Source of the DNA: Pseudogulbenkiania subflava DSM 22618
GTDB lineage: Bacteria; Pseudomonadota; Gammaproteobacteria; Burkholderiales; Chromobacteriaceae
Assembly (NCBI RefSeq): GCF_900177275.1
Contig: NZ_FXAG01000005.1
Coordinates: 1-64,000, forward strand
Direction of reading: 5' to 3'
Length of the DNA: 64,000 nucleotides
Within the stretch, counting starts at the first letter, position 1. Each line of letters starts with the position of its first letter. Shown piece after piece: positions 34,340-42,127 of the stretch. The position numbers and the translations under genes are program-made. The notes beneath the pieces were generated by a model. That model ran no database searches. It saw only the letters and a list, made by a program, of their open reading frames with translations, and was not told where the DNA came from.

Positions 34340-35377
34340 ATGACTACGCAACAGAAAACCCGCACGCTGACCATGGCGCAGGCCATTTCCGAGGCCATCG
34401 GCCAGGAGATGGAGCGCGACGAGCGCGTGTTCGTGATGGGCGAGGACGTCGGCAAATACGGCGGCATCTTCAGTGCCACCACCGGCCTCTACGAGCGTTT
34501 CGGCAAGGAACGCATCATGGACACGCCGATTTCCGAGACCGCCTTCATGGGCGCGGCGATCGGCGCCGCCGCCGAGGGGCTGCGCCCCATCGCCGAGCTG
34601 ATGTTCGTCGACTTCTTCGGTGTCTGTTTCGACCAGATCTACAACCATCTCGCCAAGAACACTTACATGGCGGGCGGCAACCTCACGCTGCCGGCGGTGG
34701 TGATGACCGGCATCGGCGGCGGCTACAACGATGCTGCGCAGCACTCGCAGTGCCTCTACGCCAGCTTCGCCCACATGCCGGGCATGAAGGTGGTGGTGCC
34801 GTCCAACGCCTACGACGCCAAGGGCCTGATGATCCAGGCGATCCGCGACGACAACCCGGTGGTGTACTGCTACCACAAGGGCATCATGGGCCTGTCGTGG
34901 ATGTCCTACTTCGAGGGCAGCACCAACGAAGTGCCCGAAGAAGCCTACGCCATCCCCTTCGGCAAGGCGCGCGTGGTGCGCGAAGGCACGGATGTCACCA
35001 TCGTCACCCTGAGCCAGATGGTGCAGAAGGCGGTGCTGGCGGCCGACACGTTGGCCGAAGAAGGCATCAGCGCCGAAATCATCGATCTGAGAACCATCGT
35101 CCCGCTCGACACCGAGACGGTGCTCGCCTCGGTCGCCAAGACCGGGCGCCTTTTGGTGGCCGACGAGGACTACCTGCACTTCGGCCTCTCCGGCGAGATC
35201 GCCGCGCTGGTGGCCGAGCACCTCGATAGCGTTCGTCTGAAGGCACCGGTGCGCCGCCTCGCGGTCGACGCCGTGCCGATCCCGTTCAGCCGCCCGCTCG
35301 AACAGCACGTCATCCCGCAGGTCGACGGCATCGTCGCCGCGGTCAAGGCGCAACTGGCTACCCCCATCGGACTGTGA
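34340..35377 (+). CDS. acoB: acetoin-type dehydrogenase E1 beta subunit
   Basis: 345 residues, transketolase-like pyrimidine-binding domain followed by the C-terminal transketolase domain. The N-terminal MGEDVGKYGGIF (about residues 33-44) is the E1beta signature. It forms the heterotetrameric E1 with the preceding subunit. GAGGAGAG lies upstream of ATG 34340. It is followed 13 bp later by a free lipoyl domain gene. Confidence 0.82.
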   Translation: MTTQQKTRTLTMAQAISEAIGQEMERDERVFVMGEDVGKYGGIFSATTGLYERFGKERIMDTPISETAFMGAAIGAAAEGLRPIAELMFVDFFGVCFDQIYNHLAKNTYMAGGNLTLPAVVMTGIGGGYNDAAQHSQCLYASFAHMPGMKVVVPSNAYDAKGLMIQAIRDDNPVVYCYHKGIMGLSWMSYFEGSTNEVPEEAYAIPFGKARVVREGTDVTIVTLSQMVQKAVLAADTLAEEGISAEIIDLRTIVPLDTETVLASVAKTGRLLVADEDYLHFGLSGEIAALVAEHLDSVRLKAPVRRLAVDAVPIPFSRPLEQHVIPQVDGIVAAVKAQLATPIGL

Positions 35378-35390
35378 AAGGAAACACAAC

Positions 35391-35636
35391 ATGATCGACA
35401 TCATTCTGGACGACGCGGCCTGGGCCGACGTGGAAGACGGCACCGAGGCGCTGGTGGACGAATGGACCGTGGCGGTGGGCGAGCGCGTCGCCGCCGGCCA
35501 GGTGCTGGGCACCGTGGAGCTGGTCAAGACCAGCCACGAGCTGATGGCACCGGTGGATGCCACCGTGGCGGCGATCAAGGTGGCGGCTCAGGAGACCTTT
35601 CCGCGCGGCGCGGTGCTGATCGTGCTGGAGGACTAG
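35391..35636 (+). CDS. stand-alone lipoyl-domain protein
   Basis: 81 residues, a single lipoyl/biotinyl fold and nothing else. The modified lysine is expected in the VELVKTSHEL turn (about residue 45), which reads VKTS rather than the common DKA. It would carry the acyl group between E1 and the E2 core encoded next. AAAGGAAA precedes the ATG. The E2 core gene starts 3 bp after the stop, so the two together replace a conventional E2. Confidence 0.85.
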   Translation: MIDIILDDAAWADVEDGTEALVDEWTVAVGERVAAGQVLGTVELVKTSHELMAPVDATVAAIKVAAQETFPRGAVLIVLED

Positions 35637-35639
35637 GCC

Positions 35640-36341
35640 ATGTCCACCGCTGTAGAGACGGCGCACGCGGAAGTGAAGCGCATCCCGCTCACCGGCCTGC
35701 GCGGCGCCATCGCCCGCAACATGAGCCAGGGCTGGCAGGCGCCGCGCGTGGCGATGTGGGCCGAGGTCGACGTCACCGCCTGCCAGCTCAAACGCGCCCG
35801 CCTGATGACCGAGCACCCCGGCTTCAAGGTGACACTCACCGCCTTCGTGCTGCGCGCCCTGGCGCTGACCTTGCGCGAGCATCCGCACCTCAACGCGCTG
35901 ATGCGCGACAAGGAGGTCGAGCTGGTCGACGACATCAACCTCGCGCTGGCGGTGAGCGTGCCCGGCGGGCTGATGGCGCCGGTGATCCGCCAGGCCGACA
36001 ACCTGTCGGTGCTGGAGCTGGCCGCCGAGTCACGCCGGCTGGCCGAGGGGGCGCGCAACGGCAGCCTTGGCGCCGGCGTGTTCCAGCGCGGCACCTTCAC
36101 TGTCACCAATCTCGGCATGACCGACATCGACGGCTTCTCGCCGGTGATCAATCCGCCGCAGGTCGCCATCCTCGGTGTCAGCCGGGTGATCGACAAGCCG
36201 GTGGTGCGTCACGGCGCCATCGTGCCGGCACCGCTGATGGGGTTGAGCCTGGTGTTCGACCACCGCGCCGTGGACGGCTACCCGGCGGCGCTGTTCCTGG
36301 GCGACCTCAAGCGCCGCCTGGAAAGCGCCGAGGAGCTCTAG
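35640..36341 (+). CDS. 2-oxoacid dehydrogenase E2 catalytic core without lipoyl or binding domains
   Basis: 233 residues, only the chloramphenicol-acetyltransferase-like core. The catalytic motif FDHRAVDGYPA is near the C-terminus, and TNLGMTDIDGFSPVINPPQ is the conserved core segment. There is no lipoyl domain and no visible peripheral-subunit-binding domain, which normally docks E1/E3. The lipoyl domain is supplied by the preceding gene. The function is acyl transfer to CoA in the acetoin-type complex. No E3 gene is in the operon. Confidence 0.85.
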   Translation: MSTAVETAHAEVKRIPLTGLRGAIARNMSQGWQAPRVAMWAEVDVTACQLKRARLMTEHPGFKVTLTAFVLRALALTLREHPHLNALMRDKEVELVDDINLALAVSVPGGLMAPVIRQADNLSVLELAAESRRLAEGARNGSLGAGVFQRGTFTVTNLGMTDIDGFSPVINPPQVAILGVSRVIDKPVVRHGAIVPAPLMGLSLVFDHRAVDGYPAALFLGDLKRRLESAEEL

Positions 36342-36343
36342 CC

Positions 36344-37069
36344 ATGGACGCGCCGCTCACCTTGGACATCATCTCGGCCGAGGAGGAGCAGGCCTGGAAC
36401 CGGCGCCACCTGGCCGAGCCGGTGACGGCGCCGGCCATCCGCTTCTGGGGCTACCGCGAGCCGGCGCTGGTGCTGGGCTGCTCGCAGCGCCGGCTGGTGT
36501 CGCCCGAGACGGTGCGCGAGCGTGCCGGACTCGATCTTGCCGCGCGCGATGCCGGCGGCGGTGCGGTGTTGGTCGGGCCGGGGATGCTGAGCGCCTCGAT
36601 CCTGCTGCCGCTCGGGCACCGCTACGCGCAGCAGCCACCGGCGCTGAGCTACCACTGGCTGGGCGAAGCCTACCGCGCGGCGCTGGCAGAAGTCGGCATC
36701 ACCAGCGCGGTACTGACCCCCGAGACGGCGCGCCACTTGCAGCGCGAGGCCGACCCGGATATCGGCTGGGCCTGCTACGGCGGATTCTCGCCCGGCGAGG
36801 TGGTGGTGGGGCGGCGCAAGCTGGTGGGGCTCGCCCAGGTGCGGCGGCGCACCGGCGTGCTGTTCGTCGCCGGCCTGCTGTTTGGCCGGACCGACTGGGC
36901 CCTGCTGTGCCGTGCCTTCGGGCGGCCGCCAGACGAGGCGCAACGGCTGGCCGACGGCAACACCTGCTGCGTGGACGAGGCCGGCGAGACGCTGTCGCCG
37001 CTGGCTTTGCTGTGCTCTTTGCAGCAGCGGCTGTGGGCGAGCCTGGGGGACCCGTCCGGGCCGACCTGA
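36344..37069 (+). CDS. lipoate-protein ligase A family protein
   Basis: 241 residues, biotin/lipoate ligase fold. GGGAVLVGPG (about residues 68-77) is the lipoate-binding loop and VVGRRKLVGLAQVRR (about 151-165) holds the catalytic lysine. It begins 2 bp after the E2 core stop, so it is very likely co-expressed to lipoylate the small lipoyl-domain protein. Whether it uses free lipoate or transfers octanoyl groups cannot be told. The C-terminal accessory domain of LplA is absent. Confidence 0.82.
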   Translation: MDAPLTLDIISAEEEQAWNRRHLAEPVTAPAIRFWGYREPALVLGCSQRRLVSPETVRERAGLDLAARDAGGGAVLVGPGMLSASILLPLGHRYAQQPPALSYHWLGEAYRAALAEVGITSAVLTPETARHLQREADPDIGWACYGGFSPGEVVVGRRKLVGLAQVRRRTGVLFVAGLLFGRTDWALLCRAFGRPPDEAQRLADGNTCCVDEAGETLSPLALLCSLQQRLWASLGDPSGPT

Positions 37070-37140
37070 AGTGCGAGTGCAAGGGTAGTGCAAGCAACAG
37101 TGGGCGTCGCCGACGCCTGCCAAATCAAAGGAGGGACAGC

Positions 37141-37716
37141 ATGTCTTTGTTGAAAGATCCGGAGTCGAAACAGTCCAGACCGTCCGCTGCCGGCCTTCCC
37201 GGCATGCGCGGATTGCAGCATATCGGCATCACGGTGCCGAACCTGCAGGAGGCGGTGGATTTCTTCGTCGAGGTGCTCGGGTGCGAGCCGTACTTCACGT
37301 TTGGCCCGTTCAAATTCGACGACGACTGGATGACGCGGCACCTCAACGTTCATCCCCGTGCCGAAATCCGGGATTTCCAGATGGTTCGCTGCGGCAACGG
37401 CACCAATCTGGAAATCTTCGAATACGCCGCGCCGGACCAAAACACCAGGCTGCCCCGCAACAGCGATGTCGGCGGCCATCATCTGGCCTTTTATGTCGAC
37501 GATATGGCCGAAGCGGTGGCCTATCTCAAGTCACGCCATGTCACGGTACTGGACGAGCCCAGCACGTTTACCGACGGCCCCGCCGCCGGACTGACCTGGG
37601 TCTATTTTCTCGCCCCCTGGGGATTGCAACTGGAGTTGGTGAGTTTTCCGGTCGGTATGGGATACGAGCGGGACCAGTCGCGCCTGCTGTGGGACCCCCG
37701 GTTTCCGGAAAGATGA
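37141..37716 (+). CDS. VOC-superfamily (glyoxalase/bleomycin resistance fold) protein
   Basis: 191 residues. Metal-ligand positions are visible as LQHIGIT (about residue 26), GGHHLAF (about 117) and QLELVSF (about 164). It has a strong AAAGGAGGG site and is the last gene before a terminator, so it belongs to the sigma-54 operon. It could process a reactive carbonyl linked to diketone or acetoin metabolism, but the reaction is unknown. Confidence 0.8.
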   Translation: MSLLKDPESKQSRPSAAGLPGMRGLQHIGITVPNLQEAVDFFVEVLGCEPYFTFGPFKFDDDWMTRHLNVHPRAEIRDFQMVRCGNGTNLEIFEYAAPDQNTRLPRNSDVGGHHLAFYVDDMAEAVAYLKSRHVTVLDEPSTFTDGPAAGLTWVYFLAPWGLQLELVSFPVGMGYERDQSRLLWDPRFPER

Positions 37717-37752
37717 CAGCTCGTCCAGGCATTGGGTGATGGTGGGGTATTG

Positions 37753-37777
37753 GGCGCTTGTCGGGGCGCCTTTTTTT
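37753..37777 (+). terminator. terminator of the acoAB-type operon
   Basis: GGCGC / GCGCC stem followed by seven T residues. Confidence 0.75.
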
Positions 37778-37803
37778 ACTGCAGGTGGAAAAAGGAGCAG
37801 GCC

Positions 37804-37971
37804 ATGGGATCGTTCAGCATCATGCATTGGGTCGTTGCCTTGCTGGTCATCGTGTTGATATTCGGAACCAAAAAATTGCGCCATGTCGGCGAGGATTTGG
37901 GCGGGGCCGTACGGGGGTTCAAGAAGGGCATGGCGGAGGAAGATAACGAGGGTGAAAAAGGCGGCAAATGA
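37804..37971 (+). CDS. tatA: TatA/E-type twin-arginine translocase subunit (small paralogue)
   Basis: 55 residues. One N-terminal membrane helix ([17 protein letters not shown]) is followed by the amphipathic helix ([15 protein letters not shown]) and a short charged tail, the TatA/TatE layout. AAAGGAG lies 7 bp before ATG 37804. There is no tatB or tatC beside it. A Tat-signal protein is encoded 1.7 kb away at 39696, so this may be a dedicated accessory pore subunit. It lies 27 bp after the operon terminator and could be expressed by read-through. Confidence 0.85.
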   Translation: MGSFSIMHWVVALLVIVLIFGTKKLRHVGEDLGGAVRGFKKGMAEEDNEGEKGGK

Positions 37972-38057
37972 AAAACGGGTCGCCCTGAAAAAGGAGGGTG
38001 ATTGGCTCGTCCGCGCGCCCGGGTGGCCGTGGACGAGCATCATGATTTAGAACAGAT

Positions 38058-39149
38058 TTACTTCGGCTGCGGGCTGACGATTATCTTCACGTTCCGGTCC
38101 TTATTGGCGACCAGTTCCTTGAAGCCCTTTTCGACAATCTCCTCGAGATGAATCCTGCCGGTAATCAGCGGGGTGACATCGAAACGGCCATCGCTGATCA
38201 GGTCGATGACATGGGCAAATTCGCCGGCGTAGGCGAGGGAGCCAATCACCTGTTTCTCGGTCGCGACCAGATCAAAGAAATTGAACGCGCCCGGCTCTTC
38301 GAAAATGCCGACCAGTATCGCCTTACCGCCCTTGCGGATCACCTCGACCGCGAGCGGTCCGGTGGTCTTGTGCCCGATACATTCGAAAGAAATATCGGCT
38401 CCGTAGCCGTCCGTCATTTCCTTGATGACAGCCACGGCGTCGCATTGCGAGGTATCGAGTACCTGCGTGGCGCCCACTTCCAGCGCCTTGCGCTTGCGGG
38501 CATCGGCCATTTCTAGGGTAATGATCTTGCTGGCGCCCGCCGCCCGGGCCGCCATGATGGTACACAAGCCGATGGTGCCGGCGCCGATCACCACCACCGT
38601 CTTGCCGACCAGCGAGCCGGCCTGCTTGACGGCATGGACCCCCACGGCCAAAGGCTCGATCAGCGCCCCCGCTTCGGGCGGGAAGTGCTCCGGCAAGGGA
38701 TACAACAGGTTGGCCGGCACGTTCACGTATTGGGCGAAGGCGCCATTGGTCATCAGCCCGGTAAACGCCAGGCTTTCGCATAAATTGTATTGGCCGTGCT
38801 GGCAATAATGACATTGGCCGCAATGCTGGCAGGCGTCGGCCGCCACCCGTTGTCCTGTCCTGAAACCGCTGACGCCGCTGCCAAGCTCGGTAATCTCGCC
38901 GCAAAATTCATGGCCAAGAATGCACTGGCCCTTATGGCCGGTCAGCGGATGCGGCGTGTCGACCGGGATGAAAATCGGCCCGGCCAGATATTCGTGCAGA
39001 TCGGAACCACATATGCCGCACCATTCGACCCGGATCTGGACGTGGCCAGGGCCGGGGGGGAGCGGAAGGGGAACATCGCTGACGCGAATATCGTTTTTAC
39101 CGTGCCACACCGCTGCACGCATGGTCGGTGTCGATTCAGGATGATTCAT
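38058..39149 (-). CDS. zinc-dependent 2,3-butanediol dehydrogenase-like enzyme
   Basis: 363 residues, medium-chain dehydrogenase. The catalytic zinc site is WCGICGSD plus GHEF (about residues 43-50 and 79-82), the structural zinc cysteines lie in CQHCGQCHYCQHGQYNLC, and the NAD site is VIGAGTIGL. The sequence follows bacterial (2R,3R)-butanediol dehydrogenases, which oxidise 2,3-butanediol to acetoin. GAGGAGACA precedes ATG 39149. A minus-strand sigma-54 promoter lies ~65 bp upstream, tying it to the same regulon as the TPP-dehydrogenase operon. Confidence 0.82.
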   Translation of the reverse strand: MNHPESTPTMRAAVWHGKNDIRVSDVPLPLPPGPGHVQIRVEWCGICGSDLHEYLAGPIFIPVDTPHPLTGHKGQCILGHEFCGEITELGSGVSGFRTGQRVAADACQHCGQCHYCQHGQYNLCESLAFTGLMTNGAFAQYVNVPANLLYPLPEHFPPEAGALIEPLAVGVHAVKQAGSLVGKTVVVIGAGTIGLCTIMAARAAGASKIITLEMADARKRKALEVGATQVLDTSQCDAVAVIKEMTDGYGADISFECIGHKTTGPLAVEVIRKGGKAILVGIFEEPGAFNFFDLVATEKQVIGSLAYAGEFAHVIDLISDGRFDVTPLITGRIHLEEIVEKGFKELVANKDRNVKIIVSPQPK

Positions 39150-39213
39150 GATTGTCTCCTCGGTTTAGTTTGAACGGCCTCTGCATTAAGGCAGGTTGGC
39201 CGAAGAGGCTTTA

Positions 39214-39229
39214 TGCAATCCATATGCCA
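39214..39229 (-). promoter_or_regulatory. sigma-54 promoter of the butanediol dehydrogenase gene
   Basis: On the minus strand TGGCATATGGATTGCA keeps GG and GC 10 nt apart, with good -24 and -12 elements. It lies ~65 bp upstream of the start at 39149. Confidence 0.7.
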
Positions 39230-39335
39230 GAATCGAGCAGACATAAATCAGCACTCACTTGAGCCAGTTAATCCATTCAAAACCTGTATAGGGCGTGTGT
39301 CGCTCTATTGATTCATTTTGTCTCCTGAGTCATTT

Positions 39336-39385
39336 CACCTGTTACACCTGTCGCATCGAGCTACTGAATAAGCAACAGGTGTCGC
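39336..39385. promoter_or_regulatory. shared upstream activating sequence between divergent sigma-54 promoters
   Basis: CACCTGT (39336) and CACCTGTCGCA (39345-39355) face GCAACAGGTGT (39372-39382) in inverted orientation, followed by GTCGC. The CACCTGTCGCA word is identical to that at 33001-33011. The site is ~110 bp from one promoter and ~130-180 bp from the other. Confidence 0.65.
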
Positions 39386-39514
39386 TTCCTATTCGGCGGG
39401 CTTTGCCATATCAACCTCGCTTCAAACTGCCTGTGCGCCCGATTGATGGGGTTTCGTTGTGTAATCCATTGAAATTCATCACGTTTTCGGCGTCGGCAAG
39501 GCGAATGTAAAAAC

Positions 39515-39530
39515 TGGCACCGATTTTGCT
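39515..39530 (+). promoter_or_regulatory. sigma-54 promoter of the GMC oxidoreductase operon
   Basis: TGGCACCGATTTTGCT is nearly identical to the promoter at 33196 and has the exact GG-N10-GC spacing. It lies ~165 bp before the first gene. Confidence 0.8.
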
Positions 39531-39695
39531 GATTGGACAGGGCTTCCGGCTAATTCCGATAAGGCGAGGAGTATTCCCCGCCCCTATTGCCCGGCGCCCA
39601 TCAAGCGCGGCTGAAGCGAGGAGGGCACCGCTAAAAAAGACGGTGCCGTCAAGACAGGCTGGTTCAGCCTGATTTGGAGATTGGGAGAGACAAAG

Positions 39696-40241
39696 ATGAC
39701 AACATCGATTGGCGAAACCGGCTTGAGCCGGCGCAGCTTCCTCAAGGGCAGCGGACTGGCCGCGCTCGGCGTCACCCTGGTGCCGCTGTCGGCGCTGCTG
39801 GCCAGCCCGAATGCCATGGCGGCCAAGCCGTTCAAGACGCTGAGCCCGGCGGCGGCCAAAACCCTGGAGAGAATGGCACGGGATATCTTCCCGCACGACA
39901 AGCTCGCCGACCCGTACTACCGCCAAGCCATCGCGCCGCTGGATGCCGAGGCCGGCAAAAATGCGGCGACCGCCAGCTTGCTGGCCGACGGGGTGAGCGC
40001 GCTGGATGCCGCCGCACGCCAGCGTTATGGACGCCCCTACACCGCGGTCGCCAAGGAAGAAGATCGCGTGGCACTGCTCAAGGCGATCGAATCCGGCCCC
40101 TTCTTCCAGAAGGTGCGCGGCAACCTGGTGACCGGGCTCTACAACAACAAGGCGCTGTGGCCGCAGTTCGGCTACGAAGGTTCGTCCTGGGAGAAGGGCG
40201 GCTACCTGCATCGCGGTTTCGACGACATCGACTGGCTGTAA
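39696..40241 (+). CDS. Tat-exported gluconate 2-dehydrogenase subunit 3-like protein
   Basis: 181 residues. The N-terminus carries a twin-arginine signal (LSRRSFLKGSG, about residues 9-19, then a hydrophobic stretch and an NAMAA cleavage site). The rest matches the small subunit of membrane-bound GMC-type dehydrogenases. It probably escorts the next gene product, which has no signal of its own, to the periplasm by co-export. ATG 39696 has GGGAGAG upstream. It lies 59 bp before the GMC gene under the sigma-54 promoter at 39515. Confidence 0.85.
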   Translation: MTTSIGETGLSRRSFLKGSGLAALGVTLVPLSALLASPNAMAAKPFKTLSPAAAKTLERMARDIFPHDKLADPYYRQAIAPLDAEAGKNAATASLLADGVSALDAAARQRYGRPYTAVAKEEDRVALLKAIESGPFFQKVRGNLVTGLYNNKALWPQFGYEGSSWEKGGYLHRGFDDIDWL

Positions 40242-40300
40242 GCGGCCACGAGCACAAGCCGGCGTTCACGGATGACCGGCAAGCTGAGGAGACAGAAGCA

Positions 40301-41875
40301 ATGGCAACGCAATTCCGTTTGGACGATGACCAAGTGGTAGTGATCGTTGGCTCCGGTGCCGGCGGCGGCACACTCGCCAACGAACTGGCGCAAAAGGGCG
40401 TCAAGTGCGTGGTGCTGGAGGCGGGCAAGCACTACCAGCCCGACGATTTCGAGAACGACGAGTGGGCGATGTTCAACAAGATTTCCTGGCTCGACAAGCG
40501 CATCTCGGCGGGCGGCTGGCATCACACCAAGACCTACCCCAATCTGCCCGCCTGGATCGTCAAGGGCGTGGGCGGCTCCACCATCCATTGGGCCGGCCTC
40601 GCGCTACGCTTTTTGCCGCACGACTTTCGCAATAAGTCGACCTACGGCCACGTCGACGGCGCCAACCTGCTCGACTGGCCGATCGGCTACGACGACCTCG
40701 AACCCTATTACTTCCGCGCCGAGAAGAAGATGGGCGTGGCCGGCAGCGCAGCCAGCGGCCTGCCGCTGCTGCCCGAGAATAACCACTACAAGGTGATCGC
40801 CGCCGGGGCGCGCAAGGTCGGCTACAAGCAGATCGTGCGGCCGATGGCGATCAACTCGCAGGCGTACGATGGCCGCCCCGGCTGCCAGCAGCTCGGCTTC
40901 TGCATGCAGGGCTGCAAGATGACTGCCAAGTGGTCGACGCTCTACACCGAAATCCCCAAGGCGCTCGAGACCGGCCGGGTCGAGTTGCGCCCGCAGAGCA
41001 TGGTGCTGAAGATCGAGCACGACAAGACTGGCAAGGTCAGCGGCGTGGTCTACGTCGACCAGCATGGCCGCACACAGCGCCAGGCGGCACGCGTGGTCTG
41101 CGTGGCCGGCAACTCGATCGAATCGCCGCGCCTGCTGCTCAACTCGGCGTCATCGATGTTCCCGGACGGGCTCGCCAACTCCTCGGGCCAGGTTGGCCGA
41201 AACTACCTCACCCACACCACTGCCGCCGCCGTGGCCATCCACAAGAAGCCGGTGCACATGTACCGCGGCACCGCGCTGGCGGCGGTGATCTCGGATGAGG
41301 CCGACCCCAACCCGGATCGCGGCTTCTTCGGCGGTTATCACCTCGAAGGGCTGGCGCTCGGCCTGCCGTACACCGCCGCCTTCATGAAGCCCGGCGGCTG
41401 GGGGCGTGACGTTACCTCGGCGCTGGAGATGTACGACCACATGAGCTGCGTCTGGGTATGCGGCGAGGACTTCGCGCAGGAGCAGAACGGCGTCACCCTG
41501 CACCCCACCGAGAAAGACCAGTACGGCCTGCCGGTGCCCATCGTCAGCAAGACCGACCACGCCAACGATGCCGCCATCCGCCGGCACGGCCTGGCGCAGT
41601 TCCGCAAGGTGTCCGAGGCGGTCGGCGCCACCCGCGTCATCGACATGCCGCCGTACCCGGCCAGCCACAACATGGGCACCAACCGCATGAGCGCCAAGGC
41701 GCGCGACGGCGTGGTCAACAAGTGGGGCCAGGCGCACGACATCAAGAACCTGTTCATCTCCGACGGCAGCCAGTTCACCTCCAGCTCGGCGGCCAACCCG
41801 ACGCTCACCATCGTCGCGCTGGCCATCCGCCAGGCCGAGTACATCGCGGGCGCGATGCAGAGAAAGGAGCTCTGA
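40301..41875 (+). CDS. GMC-family FAD-dependent oxidoreductase (large subunit)
   Basis: 524 residues. The FAD-binding VIVGSGAGGGTLANELA (about residues 13-29) and the C-terminal ANPTLTIVALAIRQAEYI are typical. The active-site region SHNMGTNRMS matches gluconate/alcohol dehydrogenase-type GMC enzymes. With the Tat-borne small subunit it would oxidise a sugar, polyol or alcohol in the periplasm. The third partner of such enzymes, a multihaem cytochrome c, is not encoded here. The substrate is unknown; 2,3-butanediol or another alcohol would suit the regulon. Confidence 0.85.
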   Translation: MATQFRLDDDQVVVIVGSGAGGGTLANELAQKGVKCVVLEAGKHYQPDDFENDEWAMFNKISWLDKRISAGGWHHTKTYPNLPAWIVKGVGGSTIHWAGLALRFLPHDFRNKSTYGHVDGANLLDWPIGYDDLEPYYFRAEKKMGVAGSAASGLPLLPENNHYKVIAAGARKVGYKQIVRPMAINSQAYDGRPGCQQLGFCMQGCKMTAKWSTLYTEIPKALETGRVELRPQSMVLKIEHDKTGKVSGVVYVDQHGRTQRQAARVVCVAGNSIESPRLLLNSASSMFPDGLANSSGQVGRNYLTHTTAAAVAIHKKPVHMYRGTALAAVISDEADPNPDRGFFGGYHLEGLALGLPYTAAFMKPGGWGRDVTSALEMYDHMSCVWVCGEDFAQEQNGVTLHPTEKDQYGLPVPIVSKTDHANDAAIRRHGLAQFRKVSEAVGATRVIDMPPYPASHNMGTNRMSAKARDGVVNKWGQAHDIKNLFISDGSQFTSSSAANPTLTIVALAIRQAEYIAGAMQRKEL

Positions 41876-41919
41876 TCACTCCCACCACGTAGGACATCCT
41901 CCCCTTTGTCGTGGTGTTT

Positions 41920-41947
41920 GGGCGCCTGCTGGGGCGCCCTTTTTTTC
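41920..41947 (+). terminator. terminator of the GMC operon
   Basis: GGGCGCC / GGCGCCC stem with TTTTTTTT, ~45 bp after the GMC stop. Its stem resembles the terminator at 37753. Confidence 0.9.
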
Positions 41948-42127
41948 CCCGTCACGATACTGAGCCGGGGCGGCATCCAGCGGGGCTGCTCGGGGAGGGG
42001 TGAGGATGGCTATACTGCAAGACGTGGCCGGCGCACGACGCGGGCGGCAGCAAAATAAAGAACCCCGGGGCGGCACAGCCCAGGCGCGTTGCGCGCACGA
42101 TCACGGGGTATCCATGGAGGAGAACAG

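Larger units (their letters stand above)
39150..39695. other. 546-bp divergent control region with two sigma-54 promoters
   Basis: No gene is supported. It holds -24/-12 elements facing left (39214-39229) and right (39515-39530), with a shared activator-type inverted repeat between them at 39336-39385. The leader to the right contains a GGCACCG ... CGGTGCC hairpin near 39625-39650. Confidence 0.75.
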
